Shown piece by piece: positions 40,119 to 48,573 of a stretch of 64,000 nucleotides of DNA. Numbering within the stretch: the first letter of the stretch is position 1; the number at the start of each line of letters is the position of its first letter. Source of the DNA: Saccharothrix espanaensis DSM 44229 (lineage in GTDB: Bacteria; Actinomycetota; Actinomycetes; Mycobacteriales; Pseudonocardiaceae); NCBI RefSeq assembly GCF_000328705.1, contig NC_019673.1:9001501-9065500 (forward strand). The letters run 5' to 3'. Position numbers and translations under genes: made by a program. The notes beneath the pieces are model-generated. The model made no database searches and was not told where the DNA came from. It saw nothing but the letters and a program-made list of their open reading frames with translations.

Positions 40119-41642
40119 TCAGGGCCGTTGTAGGGCGTCCTCGGCACCGTACCCGTTCGCCAGGACGGGAGCGGCCGAGCCCGCGACACCCCGGATGCCC
40201 TCCAGCAGGTGCTTGCCGATCAGCGCGTCCTCGGGCAGCGGGATGGGGTACTCGCCGTCGAAGCACGCCGAGCACAGCCGCGTCTTGGGCTGCTCGGTGG
40301 CCGCGATCAGCTGCTCCAGCGACACGTAGCCCAGCGAGTCCGACCCGATCGACCGGCGGATGCCGTCGTCGTCCAGGCCGTTGGCGATGAGCTCGGCGCG
40401 CGAGGCGAAGTCGATGCCGTAGAAGCACGGCCACTTGACCGGCGGGGACGCGATCCGGACGTGCACCTCGACGGCGCCCGCCTCGCGCAGCATCCGGACC
40501 AGGGCGCGCTGGGTGTTGCCGCGCACGATCGAGTCGTCCACGACGACCAGCCGCTTGCCCCGGATCACGTCCTTCAGCGGGTTGAGCTTGAGCCGGATGC
40601 CCAGCTGCCGGATGGTCTGCGACGGCTGGATGAACGTCCGGCCCACGTAGGCGTTCTTGACCAGGCCGGACCCGTACGGGATGCCGCTGGCCTGGGCGTA
40701 GCCGATGGCGGCGGGCGTGCCGGACTCGGGCACCGGGATCACCAGGTCGGCGTCCACCGGGTGCTCGTGGGCGAGCCGGCGGCCGATCTCGACGCGGGTG
40801 GCGTGCACGCCGCGGCCGGCGATCGTGGTGTCCGGGCGGGCCAGGTAGACGTACTCGAAGATGCAGCCCTTGGGCTCGGGGTTGGCGAACCGGCTGGACC
40901 GCAGGCCGTTCTCGTCGATCGCGATCAGCTCGCCCGGCTCGACCTCGCGGACGAACGACGCGCCGACGATGTCCAGCGCGGCCGTCTCGCTGGCCACCAC
41001 CCAGCCGCGTTCCAGCCGGCCCAGCACCAGCGGCCGGACGCCCTGCGGGTCGCGCGCCGCGTACAGCGTGGACTCGTCGGAGAAGGTGAGGCAGAACGCG
41101 CCGCGCAGCGTCGGCAGCAGTTCCAGCGCCGCCTGCTCGATGCCGATGTCGGCGGCGGTCACCGCGAGCAGCCCGCACACCAGGTCGGAGTCGGTGGTCG
41201 CGCCGTGCCGGGTGTCCACGCCCAGCTCGCGGGCGCGCGCCTGGAGTTCGGCGGTGTTGACCAGGTTGCCGTTGTGGCCCAGCGACAGGCCGGAGCCGGT
41301 GGCCGTGGTGCGGAACGTCGGCTGCGCGTTCTCCCAGGTCGTGGACCCGGTGGTGGAGTAGCGGCAGTGGCCGACGGCGACGTGGCCGCGCAGGCTGAGC
41401 AGGACCTGCTCGTCGAACACCTGGCTGACCAGACCGAGGTCCTTGAAGACCACCACCTGGCTGCCGTCGCCGACCGAGATGCCGGCGGCCTCCTGGCCGC
41501 GGTGCTGCAACGCGTACAGGCCGTAGTAGGTGAGCTTGGCGACCTCTTCACCGGGCGCCCAAACCCCGAAAACCCCGCACTCCTCCCGGGGCTCCCGCTC
41601 TTCGGTGTCGGTTCGGCCGGTTGCTGACGGGTCGGTGACCAC
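40119..41642 (-). CDS. purF: amidophosphoribosyltransferase PurF
   Basis: A 507-residue enzyme with a 21-residue propeptide preceding the N-terminal nucleophile Cys22 (ECGVFGVW), glutaminase domain and PRTase domain (VVVDDSIVRGNTQRALV). The Cys residues near the C-terminus (CFYGIDF, CSACFDGEYP) are those of the Fe-S-containing type. It makes 5-phosphoribosylamine from PRPP and glutamine, the first purine step. A GGGGGTG/CACCCCC hairpin (41697-41713) stands in its 5' region. Confidence 0.97.
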   Translation of the reverse strand: MVTDPSATGRTDTEEREPREECGVFGVWAPGEEVAKLTYYGLYALQHRGQEAAGISVGDGSQVVVFKDLGLVSQVFDEQVLLSLRGHVAVGHCRYSTTGSTTWENAQPTFRTTATGSGLSLGHNGNLVNTAELQARARELGVDTRHGATTDSDLVCGLLAVTAADIGIEQAALELLPTLRGAFCLTFSDESTLYAARDPQGVRPLVLGRLERGWVVASETAALDIVGASFVREVEPGELIAIDENGLRSSRFANPEPKGCIFEYVYLARPDTTIAGRGVHATRVEIGRRLAHEHPVDADLVIPVPESGTPAAIGYAQASGIPYGSGLVKNAYVGRTFIQPSQTIRQLGIRLKLNPLKDVIRGKRLVVVDDSIVRGNTQRALVRMLREAGAVEVHVRIASPPVKWPCFYGIDFASRAELIANGLDDDGIRRSIGSDSLGYVSLEQLIAATEQPKTRLCSACFDGEYPIPLPEDALIGKHLLEGIRGVAGSAAPVLANGYGAEDALQRP

Positions 41643-41749
41643 CCAGATGCTCCCTAGCGACGAGGTCGGGCTGCGCCACCGAGTGTAAGGCGAACGGGGG
41701 GTGAACCACCCCCATCAGGCCCCGTCGGGAGTGACGAAACGCACCCCGG

Positions 41750-42481
41750 CTAGTCCAGCTTGAGCACGTTGAGCACGTTCTGGTCACCGGTTGTCTGCAA
41801 CGGCAGCCGGCCCCACAGCCCGTAGTGCACGATCTGCGCCTCGCCGGTGATCCGCAGGTCGGTCTCCTCGCCGGGCCAAGCCGCCCGCAGCTCGGGGGCC
41901 AGCCCCGGCGCGAGGGTCACCACCCACGCCTCGGGCACGTCGGTCAGCTCGACCAGCGCGGTGCCCTTCGCGGTCGGCGGCACGTCGGCGGCGTACTTGG
42001 CGGCGACCAGCGAGCCCAGGGACTCCTCGATGCCGTCCACGGCGAAGTCGGTGTCGCCGACGACGAGCTGCCGCAACGCCGCCTGCGCGTCCCAGCGCCG
42101 CAGGTCCAGCTCGTGCGCGATCCTGCGGTGCCACACCCACGCGAGGTCCGGCGTGGCGGGCGAGAACGTCCACGCGGGCCGGTTGCCGGGCACCGCCGGG
42201 AGCACCTCGGCGGCCAGCGCGAGCTGCGCGTCCAGGTACTCCAGCGGGGTCACGCCGGCCGGCGGCGGGGGCAGCCGGAGCTGCACGGTGCTGCCGCTGC
42301 GCAGGTACTCCAGCGACGTCTGCAGGAACCGCCCGACGTGCAGGACGAGTTCGGTGAACGTCCAGCCGGGGCAGCTGGGCACCCTGGCCGCCGGGTCGGC
42401 CCCGCCGACCGCCGCCCGGAACATCGCCGCCTGCTCGGTGAACTTCTCGGTCCACTGCGGGGTGGTCCAACCTCCGGCCAC
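41750..42481 (-). CDS. maleylpyruvate isomerase-family mycothiol-dependent enzyme (DinB-like)
   Basis: A 243-residue protein of the MDMPI_N/DinB four-helix fold. The His-bearing helices are visible (SCPGWTFTELVLHVGRF near residue 40 and VWHRRIAHELDLRRWDAQ near 130), which together bind a divalent metal. The C-terminal beta domain follows. These enzymes use mycothiol for isomerisation or thiol transfer; the substrate is unknown. The mycothiol gene mshD is in the same window. Starts GTG 42481. Confidence 0.85.
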   Translation of the reverse strand: MAGGWTTPQWTEKFTEQAAMFRAAVGGADPAARVPSCPGWTFTELVLHVGRFLQTSLEYLRSGSTVQLRLPPPPAGVTPLEYLDAQLALAAEVLPAVPGNRPAWTFSPATPDLAWVWHRRIAHELDLRRWDAQAALRQLVVGDTDFAVDGIEESLGSLVAAKYAADVPPTAKGTALVELTDVPEAWVVTLAPGLAPELRAAWPGEETDLRITGEAQIVHYGLWGRLPLQTTGDQNVLNVLKLD

Positions 42482-42514
42482 GCTGCTGCCTCCTCAGGTC
42501 TGCCCGGCCATGGT

Positions 42515-42599
42515 GCCGTACTCCGGTGACTGCGGTACTTCGGTGCTCGCGGTACTTCGATGACTGCGGTACTTCGGTATCAGGGCTACTTCGGCGTCA
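42515..42599. repeat. five tandem 17-bp repeats upstream of the EspC-like gene
   Basis: Five head-to-tail units of 17 bp (GCGGTACTTCGGTGACT-like) fill 42515-42599 without spacers; the outer units are most diverged. They lie 74 bp before the EspC-like start and could be iteron-type regulator sites. Confidence 0.8.
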
Positions 42600-42672
42600 G
42601 GGGAACGGGAACCGGTGGTGATCCCGGTGCGTCGCACTGTCCAGCGGCTAGCGGCACGAAGGGTGGGGAACC

Positions 42673-42987
42673 GTGTTCGGTGTGCGACCAGAGACGTTGC
42701 GCGCGGCGTCGAAGGAGTTCCACGACGGCGCGGACGCGGCCGGTGACGGCGCGGAACTCATCTCCATGCTCAGGCTTGACGCGGACGCCCTCGGCCAGGT
42801 TCCCGCCGCCGCCGAGTTCGTCGACGCGCTGGCCAGGTGGGCCGGCGAGCAGTCCGACGACCTGCGCCGGGGTGCCGCCTGGTACCGCGACGCCGGCGAC
42901 GGCCTGACCGAGAACGCCGACGCCTACCAGCGCGCCGACGACGACTCGTCGGTGTCGTTCCGCGGCCTGGAAGGCGGACTCGCGTGA
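42673..42987 (+). CDS. EspC-like ESX substrate with YxxxD signal
   Basis: A 104-residue helical-hairpin protein of EspC/ESX-1 target type (FGVRPETLRAASKEFHDGAD at the start). The C-terminal signal is Y85-Q-R-A-D89, matching YxxxD/E. There is no canonical WXG turn, but W70 sits in a suitable place. The stop overlaps the following hydrolase start (GTGA), so the two are co-produced and may be co-secreted as a heterodimer. It is transcribed opposite to ESX cassette 2. Confidence 0.72.
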   Translation: MFGVRPETLRAASKEFHDGADAAGDGAELISMLRLDADALGQVPAAAEFVDALARWAGEQSDDLRRGAAWYRDAGDGLTENADAYQRADDDSSVSFRGLEGGLA

Positions 42988-44969
42988 GCTACGTCGACCC
43001 GGAAGTCCTGTACGGCCAGTTGGCGTCCGGCGACGCGGGGCGGGTAGCCGCCGCGGCCGACCCGATCAGCGGCGCGATGAGCGCGGTGGGCCGCGCGGGC
43101 GACGCGGTGACGTCGGGCGGCGGCACGGCGACGTCGACGTGGAACGGCGGTTCGGCGGAGAAGTTCACCGCCCGCGCCGAGCTGTCCAGCCGGTCCGCGG
43201 TCGTCGCGGGCGAGCGGCTGGGCGTGGGCGTGGACGTGGTGCAGGCGGCGTCGCGGGCGTACGGCCAGATGCGCGGCAGCGCCGACCAGCTGATCGACTT
43301 CTGGCGCGGCCGGTCGCCGGCGCTGGACGAGGCGCAGACCCGTGATCTGGCGAACCGGGTCAACGAGCAGCTCAACAACGTCAAGACCGGGTACGAGAAC
43401 GTGCTGCGCTCGTACGCGTCGGCGTTGACGAAGGTCCGCCCGGGTTTCGAGGAGACGGCGGGCAAGGACGCGGGGTGGGCCACCGCGATCCAGCAGATGC
43501 GCACCTCGGCGACCGTCCCGGGACCGGGCGCGGACCCGAAGCAGGTCGCGGCGTGGTGGAAGTCGCTGACCAAGGAGCAGCAGGACGAGCTGCTGCGCAC
43601 CAAGTTCCAGGAACTCGGCCAGTTGCGCGGGCTGCCGTCCGGCGTGCTGGACCAGGCCAACCGGCTGCGCATCCAGGACGACAAGCAGCGCTTCGGCGCG
43701 CAGCGCGACCAGTTCCAGGCGGACATGGACGCCCGCGCCCGCGAACTCGGCTTGGACCCGAACAAGTCCGACGACCTGACCAAGCTGCTGAACGACCAGG
43801 AGTACGCGTCCCTGGCCGAGGGCCGGCAGGAAGCCGCGACCCGCGCCGACAACGCGGCCAAGGTCGAGAAGAGCATCGCCGAGGCCGAGGCGCTGGCGCT
43901 CAAGAACGGCTGGACCAACGCCCAGGGCGACCCGGACGTCCGGGTCATGGCGTGGGACCCGTACGGCCCGCGCGGCGATGGTGCGACCGCCATCGCCTAC
44001 GGCAACCCGGACACCGCCAAGAACCTGGCGGTCTGCGTGCCGGGCACCGGGTCGACGCTGGACGGCTTCTCCGTGGGGCAGGCCGGCAACCTGCGCGAGG
44101 CCATGGGCGCCGAGGGCAGCGCGACGATCCAGTGGCTCGGCTACGACGCGCCTGGCTGGTCTCCCGGCGAGGTCGACAACCCTGCGCAGGCCCGGGAGGG
44201 CGGCGCGAACCTGGTGGCCGACGTCGACGGGTACCGCGCGGCGGGTGCGCCCGGCCAGCACCTGACGGTGATCGGCCACTCCTACGGCTCCACGACCGTC
44301 GGCTACGCGGGCATGAACGGCCTGGCGGCGGACGACATCGCGTTCGTCGGCTCGCCCGGGGTGGGCGCGTCGAACGCCGGCCAGCTGTCGGTCGGCCCCG
44401 GCCACGTCTACGCGGGCGCGACCGAGCACGACCCGGTCGTGCAGGGCACCAGCTCCGACTGGTTCACCCAGGACGGTTCGTCGATCGGTCCGTACGACGA
44501 CCGGTTCGGGGCCAAGGTGTTCGGCACCTCCGACTCCGCGATGATCCACGAGGCCCACACCGCCTACTACGACAAGGGTTCCGAGTCGATCCAGAACCTG
44601 GCCCGGATCGCCAACGGCGACGGCGGCTCGGTGACCGGGCAGGAGTGGCACGAGTCGCCGCTGGGCCCGTCGCTGCCCGGATCGCACGTCCCGGTCGTCG
44701 GACCGGTGATCGACAGCGTGGGCGGCACCGTGGTGGGCGCGGTCGACCTGGTCGGCGACCTCGGGGGAGGTCTGTGGGACGCCGGGCGCGAGGCCGTGAA
44801 CGGCAACTGGTCGGCGGCCGGGACCGAACTGCTCGACACCGGCAAGGAGGTCGTCAGCGACACCGTGGACGTGGTGGTCGGCGGTGTTGGTGACGCGGTC
44901 GAACTCGGCCGTGACGCCGTCGAGGGCGTGGGCGGCCTGTGGGACAAGACCGTCGGGTCCTGGTTCTGA
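42984..44969 (+). CDS. DUF1023 alpha/beta hydrolase with WXG-like N-terminal helices
   Basis: A 661-residue protein. Residues 1-330 are long helices with a W-N-G-x-S-A-E turn near residue 52, the layout of an LXG/WXG-type secretion domain. Residues 335-560 form a PF06259 (DUF1023) alpha/beta hydrolase with the elbow G-H-S-Y-G-S (Ser near 433), Asp and His following. The C-terminus has Gly/Val-rich amphipathic repeats (DLVGDLGGGLWDAG, VVSDTVDVVVGGVGD) that might insert into membranes. It is probably exported with the preceding EspC-like protein; a lipase or toxin role is inference. Confidence 0.72.
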   Translation: MSYVDPEVLYGQLASGDAGRVAAAADPISGAMSAVGRAGDAVTSGGGTATSTWNGGSAEKFTARAELSSRSAVVAGERLGVGVDVVQAASRAYGQMRGSADQLIDFWRGRSPALDEAQTRDLANRVNEQLNNVKTGYENVLRSYASALTKVRPGFEETAGKDAGWATAIQQMRTSATVPGPGADPKQVAAWWKSLTKEQQDELLRTKFQELGQLRGLPSGVLDQANRLRIQDDKQRFGAQRDQFQADMDARARELGLDPNKSDDLTKLLNDQEYASLAEGRQEAATRADNAAKVEKSIAEAEALALKNGWTNAQGDPDVRVMAWDPYGPRGDGATAIAYGNPDTAKNLAVCVPGTGSTLDGFSVGQAGNLREAMGAEGSATIQWLGYDAPGWSPGEVDNPAQAREGGANLVADVDGYRAAGAPGQHLTVIGHSYGSTTVGYAGMNGLAADDIAFVGSPGVGASNAGQLSVGPGHVYAGATEHDPVVQGTSSDWFTQDGSSIGPYDDRFGAKVFGTSDSAMIHEAHTAYYDKGSESIQNLARIANGDGGSVTGQEWHESPLGPSLPGSHVPVVGPVIDSVGGTVVGAVDLVGDLGGGLWDAGREAVNGNWSAAGTELLDTGKEVVSDTVDVVVGGVGDAVELGRDAVEGVGGLWDKTVGSWF

Positions 44970-45008
44970 GCGGGACGGAACGCTCCGGCGGCGCGGTCCG
45001 CCGCCGGG

Positions 45009-45350
45009 TCAGCGGGACTTGCAGGAGCCGACGTCGGTCCGCACGCCCTTCTGGTCGAACCCGCTCTCGTCGGTCTGGCGCACCTCGCAGGTGACCAGGT
45101 CGCCGGCCGCGACACCCTCGGGAAGCTGGTCCAGGTCGGCGACCCGGGTGCTGATCGGCTCGATCGACTTCGGCTCGTCCTGGTCGATCTCCAGGTTCGC
45201 GTAGGGCGGCCGGATCTGGCCCATCGACTCGTAGCCGGGGTTGACCTTGGTGACCTTGAAGGCGACGTCGCCCTCCCAGTCCTTGTTGCCGCAGCCGACG
45301 AGCAGCGATCCCGACACGGCAACGACCACCACGGCCTTCAGCGCCTTCAC
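45009..45350 (-). CDS. small lipoprotein, duplicate copy 1
   Basis: A 113-residue lipoprotein: MKALKAVVVVAVSGSLLVGC lipobox, then a small beta-rich domain (DVAFKVTKVNPG, NLEIDQDEPKSI, VTCEVRQTDESG) with two Cys near the end. The GTG start at 45350 matches that of the tandem paralogue at 45425-45763. Both copies share an identical N-terminus, while the mature parts are only moderately similar. Function unknown. Confidence 0.65.
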   Translation of the reverse strand: MKALKAVVVVAVSGSLLVGCGNKDWEGDVAFKVTKVNPGYESMGQIRPPYANLEIDQDEPKSIEPISTRVADLDQLPEGVAAGDLVTCEVRQTDESGFDQKGVRTDVGSCKSR

Positions 45351-45424
45351 CCGGCCGAGCTTAGCCGGCTTCCGATCGGCAGGACGCGGGTTCGGGGTAG
45401 GACGCACGGTGGTCGTACCGGCGG

Positions 45425-45763
45425 TCACGCCCGGCGGCAGGGACCGACCGTCTGCTTCGCCTCGACGCCGTCGAGGCCGTTGTCGTCCGACCGGTGCAGC
45501 GTGCAGACCACCACGTCGCCGACCTTGATGTCGGCCGGGAACTGGTCGCTGTCGGCTCCCTCGGTGGTGATCTCCGGGATGCCGTCGGGCTGCTCCTGGT
45601 CGAGTTCCAGCACCACGAACGGCTTCTTCGCCTCGCCCATGCTCTCCCGGGCGGGTGCGATGCGGGTGACCTTGAACCGGACGTCCCCGGTCCAGTCGCT
45701 GCCGCAGCCGACGAGCAGCGATCCCGACACGGCAACGACCACCACGGCCTTCAGCGCCTTCAC
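45425..45763 (-). CDS. small lipoprotein, duplicate copy 2
   Basis: A 112-residue lipoprotein whose first 21 residues are identical to the neighbour at 45009-45350 and whose DNA is almost identical across the signal-peptide region and just upstream (about 45702-45783 versus 45289-45370). The mature domain (DVRFKVTRIAPARESMG, VLELDQEQPDG, VVCTLHRSDDNG) has the same layout but has diverged. Tandem duplication is clear. Function unknown. Confidence 0.65.
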   Translation of the reverse strand: MKALKAVVVVAVSGSLLVGCGSDWTGDVRFKVTRIAPARESMGEAKKPFVVLELDQEQPDGIPEITTEGADSDQFPADIKVGDVVVCTLHRSDDNGLDGVEAKQTVGPCRRA

Positions 45764-45811
45764 CCGGCCGAGCTTAGCCGGCTTCGACCGGCGGGACGCG
45801 GGTTCGGCGCG

Positions 45812-46204
45812 TTACGCGGTGGGTGGTTCGAAGCGCAGGACCGGCAGGTGGGCGGCGAGGTCGGCGCGGCTGCCGGACGCGATGACCCGACCGTCCTCCA
45901 CCGCCGCCACCCAGGTCAGTCGGCCGGTGGCCAGTTCCAGCCACGTGCGGGGGTCGGTTTCCACGACGTTCGGGGGAGTGCCGCGGGTGTGCCGGGGGCC
46001 GGGGACGCACTGGACCGCCGCGAACGGGGGCACGCGCACTTCGACGCTGCGGCCGGGTGCCGCCTGTTCGAGGGTGCGCAGGCTCAGCCGGACCGCCGCC
46101 GCCAGGGTCTGCCGCGGCGGCTGGTCGGCGGTGCCCTCCAGCCAGGGCAGGACCTCGGCGACGGCGGCTCGGGTCTCGTGCGGGTCTACCGGTTTCGGCG
46201 GCAT
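45812..46204 (-). CDS. sterol carrier family protein
   Basis: A 130-residue protein of the bacterial sterol-carrier (SCP2-like) type: EVRVPPFAAVQCVPGPRHTRG and DPRTWLELATGRLTW, the latter close to the SCP2 signature. It probably binds a hydrophobic ligand in the cytoplasm. In M. tuberculosis a gene of this type (Rv0807) neighbours purF; here they are separated by the ESX/lipoprotein insert. Confidence 0.72.
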   Translation of the reverse strand: MPPKPVDPHETRAAVAEVLPWLEGTADQPPRQTLAAAVRLSLRTLEQAAPGRSVEVRVPPFAAVQCVPGPRHTRGTPPNVVETDPRTWLELATGRLTWVAAVEDGRVIASGSRADLAAHLPVLRFEPPTA

Positions 46205-46297
46205 CCGGTCAGGTTAGCCGCCGACCGGACGCGGCGGTCGCCCTGCCGCTGGGTGTCCGAAGTGGACGGTCCCGTCCACTCGGCGGGCGGGCCGGTG

Positions 46298-47104
46298 CTA
46301 GATCTTGGCCGCCCGGACGGCTTCGGCCAGCAGCTCCTCGACCTGGTGGGTCAGCCGGCGGCCGTCGGTCGGGGTGAAGGTGCTCCACGGGGCGGTGCCG
46401 TTGGACGAGCGGCGCTGCTGGAGGTAGCGGCCGTCCTCGGTGTCGAAGAACGCCACCACCCGGTCCGGCCGGCAGCGCTTGCCGTACTTGTCGCGGGCCG
46501 CCGCGCCGAAGTTCCCGGTGTGCACCAGGCCGGTGAACATCTTCACCAGGGTCGTCGCGTCCTCCTGGCGCACGCCGTGGTCGCGCAGCGACGCCTCCAG
46601 GCTCTTCGGCGAGCCGTCCGAGTTCTTCACCGCCGCTTCCAGGTCGGCGCTGGGCATCGTGACCGAGTGGCCGTTGCCCGCCGGGTGGGCGGGCAGGGTG
46701 GCCAGGACGGCCGAGGGCAGGCCGCTGCCCGCCGCCCGCCGGAACGTCAGCTGGTTGTCCGCCAGGGTGGCCACGGCCCCCTGGTCGCCGTTCGCCACGC
46801 CGAGCACCCGCACGCTGCGGCCGATCCAGACCCGGCCGTCGACCTCGCGCTCCGGGCGGAAGAAGAGCTTGAGCAGGTAGTCCAGCTCCGGGTGCAGACC
46901 GGTCGGGCCGCCGAGCCCGCGCGCGCCGACGTGCTGCCACACCCGGCGTTCGAGGTCGGCCCGCTCCTGGTGGGACTTGCCCGGTGACGGCACCTTGATC
47001 ACCAACGGCATGGGGCCCAGGTCCAGGCGCTCCCACAGCACGTCGAACTCCTCGCCGGAGAGGGTGATCGGTTCCCTCTCGGCCTGCCCCCCGAAATAGG
47101 TCAC
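46298..47104 (-). CDS. ESX secretion-associated protein EspG (cassette 2)
   Basis: A 268-residue EspG-family protein (TLSGEEFDVLWERLDLGPMP at the start, VVAFFDTEDGRYLQQRR near residue 215). It has the same strand order as the cassette 1 EspG, including the C-terminal W-S-T-F-T-P segment. It should chaperone the PPE-like protein encoded upstream. GTG 47104 gives the family N-terminus. Unlike cassette 1, it is separated from the PPE-like gene by 113 bp holding two hairpins, so expression is partly uncoupled. Confidence 0.78.
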   Translation of the reverse strand: MTYFGGQAEREPITLSGEEFDVLWERLDLGPMPLVIKVPSPGKSHQERADLERRVWQHVGARGLGGPTGLHPELDYLLKLFFRPEREVDGRVWIGRSVRVLGVANGDQGAVATLADNQLTFRRAAGSGLPSAVLATLPAHPAGNGHSVTMPSADLEAAVKNSDGSPKSLEASLRDHGVRQEDATTLVKMFTGLVHTGNFGAAARDKYGKRCRPDRVVAFFDTEDGRYLQQRRSSNGTAPWSTFTPTDGRRLTHQVEELLAEAVRAAKI

Positions 47105-47130
47105 TGCGTGCTCCAGGTCGTGCCGAGGCG

Positions 47131-47200
47131 GGCCCCGCCGGCGACGGCGGGGCCTCCAGTGCCAGTCCAGGCCAGGTCCCCGCGCGGGAACCTGGCCTGG
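47131..47200 (-). terminator. two hairpins between PPE-like gene and EspG (cassette 2)
   Basis: GGCCCCGCC/GGCGGGGCC (47131-47139 with 47146-47154) and CCAGGCCAGGT/ACCTGGCCTGG (47167-47177 with 47190-47200) are successive stems in the 113-bp gap. They could act as partial terminator or mRNA-stability elements setting the substrate-to-chaperone ratio. Confidence 0.55.
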
Positions 47201-47217
47201 GCTCGGAAAACTCGAAC

Positions 47218-48537
47218 CTACTGCGGCGACTCGCCGACCACCGGCGGGGCCACCAGGCGGTCGTCGCCGAACACGTCGTCGGTCTCGACCAGGTAGTCGG
47301 CCGACTTGTGCTCGATGTCGTCCTCGCCCTCGCCGGGCCGGCCACCGGGGGCGCCGGCACCGCCGGGCGCGCCGCCCGGACGTCCGCCCTGGGCACCGGG
47401 ACCGCCCGGACCGCCGACACCGGGGCCGAAGCCGCCGACGCCCGACATGCCGCCGCGACCGGGGGCGTTGCTGCTCGGCGTGCCGCCGGGAACGCCCTGG
47501 CCACCGGGGACGCCCTGGCCGGGCAGGCCGCCGGGGCCGAACCCGCCGCGCCCCGGTCCGCCGGGACCACCAGGGCCGCCGGGGATCCGGGTGTTCGGGG
47601 GCAGGTTCGGGCGCGAGCCGGGGCCACCCGGGCCGCCGGGACCCCTGGGCGGCACCGGGCCGGGCGTGATCGGGGGCTTCCAGCCGCCACCGGGGGGCGG
47701 GTAGCCGCCCGGCGGGGGTGACGGGGGACCGACCGGCGGCGGCATGACCGGCGGCGGCGGCGGGGTCGGCGTGGGCGTCGGCGTGCCCCACGACGGGTGC
47801 GTGGTGCCGCCCGGCGGGACGATGGCCGGCGGCGGCGCGACCGGCGGGGTCGGCGTGGGCGGGGCCCAGCTCGTCCTCGTCGTGCCGCTGTCGCCCGGCG
47901 GCGTCCACGCGTGCTGCGGGCTGGTGTAGTTGGCGCTGCTCTGGTTGTAGCTGCCCGCGCCGCCCGGCGGCGGGGTGTCGATGACCACCTGCGGCGGCGG
48001 GACGAACTCGCCCAGCGTGCCGCTGTTCCACTCGCTGTTGGACTGGTAGGTGTTCATCACCTCGACGGCCTTGGCCTCGGCGTTGTCCTGCGCCGCTTCC
48101 TGGGCCTCGTGGTCCTTCTGCTGCTTGATGACGTGCATCATGCCGACCGGGCCGGTCAGCGCGCCGAGGATCTTGTCGCCCGTGGACGGGGCCTCGGTGG
48201 TGATCGGGAGCGGCTCGGGCATCGACTTGCGGGCGTCGGCGATGTAGTCGCCCTGCAGCTGCGCGGAGGTCTTCATCGTGTCCGAGCCCTGCTTGGCGTC
48301 GCCCGCCCACGCGGCCAGCGGCGACAGCGCGGCCTGCGTCTCCTCGGCGGTGGAGCCCTCCCACTTCGCGCCGAGCTTGCCCAGCGCGGCGTGGATGGTC
48401 TCGTCGACCTCCGCCAACGCGTCCGACAGGCCCTTCCAGCCGTCCTCGACCGGACGGGAGGCGGCCACGCCGGGGCCTTCGTTGATCATGCGGTGCAGAT
48501 CGGGGTGGGCATACCCGCGCCAGCGGTGGTCACCCAT
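47218..48537 (-). CDS. PPE-like ESX substrate with Gly/Pro-rich linker (cassette 2)
   Basis: A 439-residue protein. Residues 1-185 are helical, with a W-E-G-S turn near residue 59 and a conserved MPEP segment. Residues 185-400 are Gly/Pro-rich. The last 25 residues form a tail (ADYLVETDDVFGD, then LVAPPV) that closely matches the tail of the cassette 1 protein at 2073-3632 despite the unrelated linkers. No signal peptide is seen. It is the presumed client of the EspG at 46298-47104 and is co-oriented with a YxxxE protein 36 bp upstream. Confidence 0.72.
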   Translation of the reverse strand: MGDHRWRGYAHPDLHRMINEGPGVAASRPVEDGWKGLSDALAEVDETIHAALGKLGAKWEGSTAEETQAALSPLAAWAGDAKQGSDTMKTSAQLQGDYIADARKSMPEPLPITTEAPSTGDKILGALTGPVGMMHVIKQQKDHEAQEAAQDNAEAKAVEVMNTYQSNSEWNSGTLGEFVPPPQVVIDTPPPGGAGSYNQSSANYTSPQHAWTPPGDSGTTRTSWAPPTPTPPVAPPPAIVPPGGTTHPSWGTPTPTPTPPPPPVMPPPVGPPSPPPGGYPPPGGGWKPPITPGPVPPRGPGGPGGPGSRPNLPPNTRIPGGPGGPGGPGRGGFGPGGLPGQGVPGGQGVPGGTPSSNAPGRGGMSGVGGFGPGVGGPGGPGAQGGRPGGAPGGAGAPGGRPGEGEDDIEHKSADYLVETDDVFGDDRLVAPPVVGESPQ

Positions 48538-48573
48538 CGTGCTCGCCCCCCTCGGGTACGTGGTGGTTCAAGG

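Noticed and set aside
42515..42599. Possible CRISPR array
   Set aside because: The 17-bp units are contiguous without spacers and degenerate; no cas genes are present.
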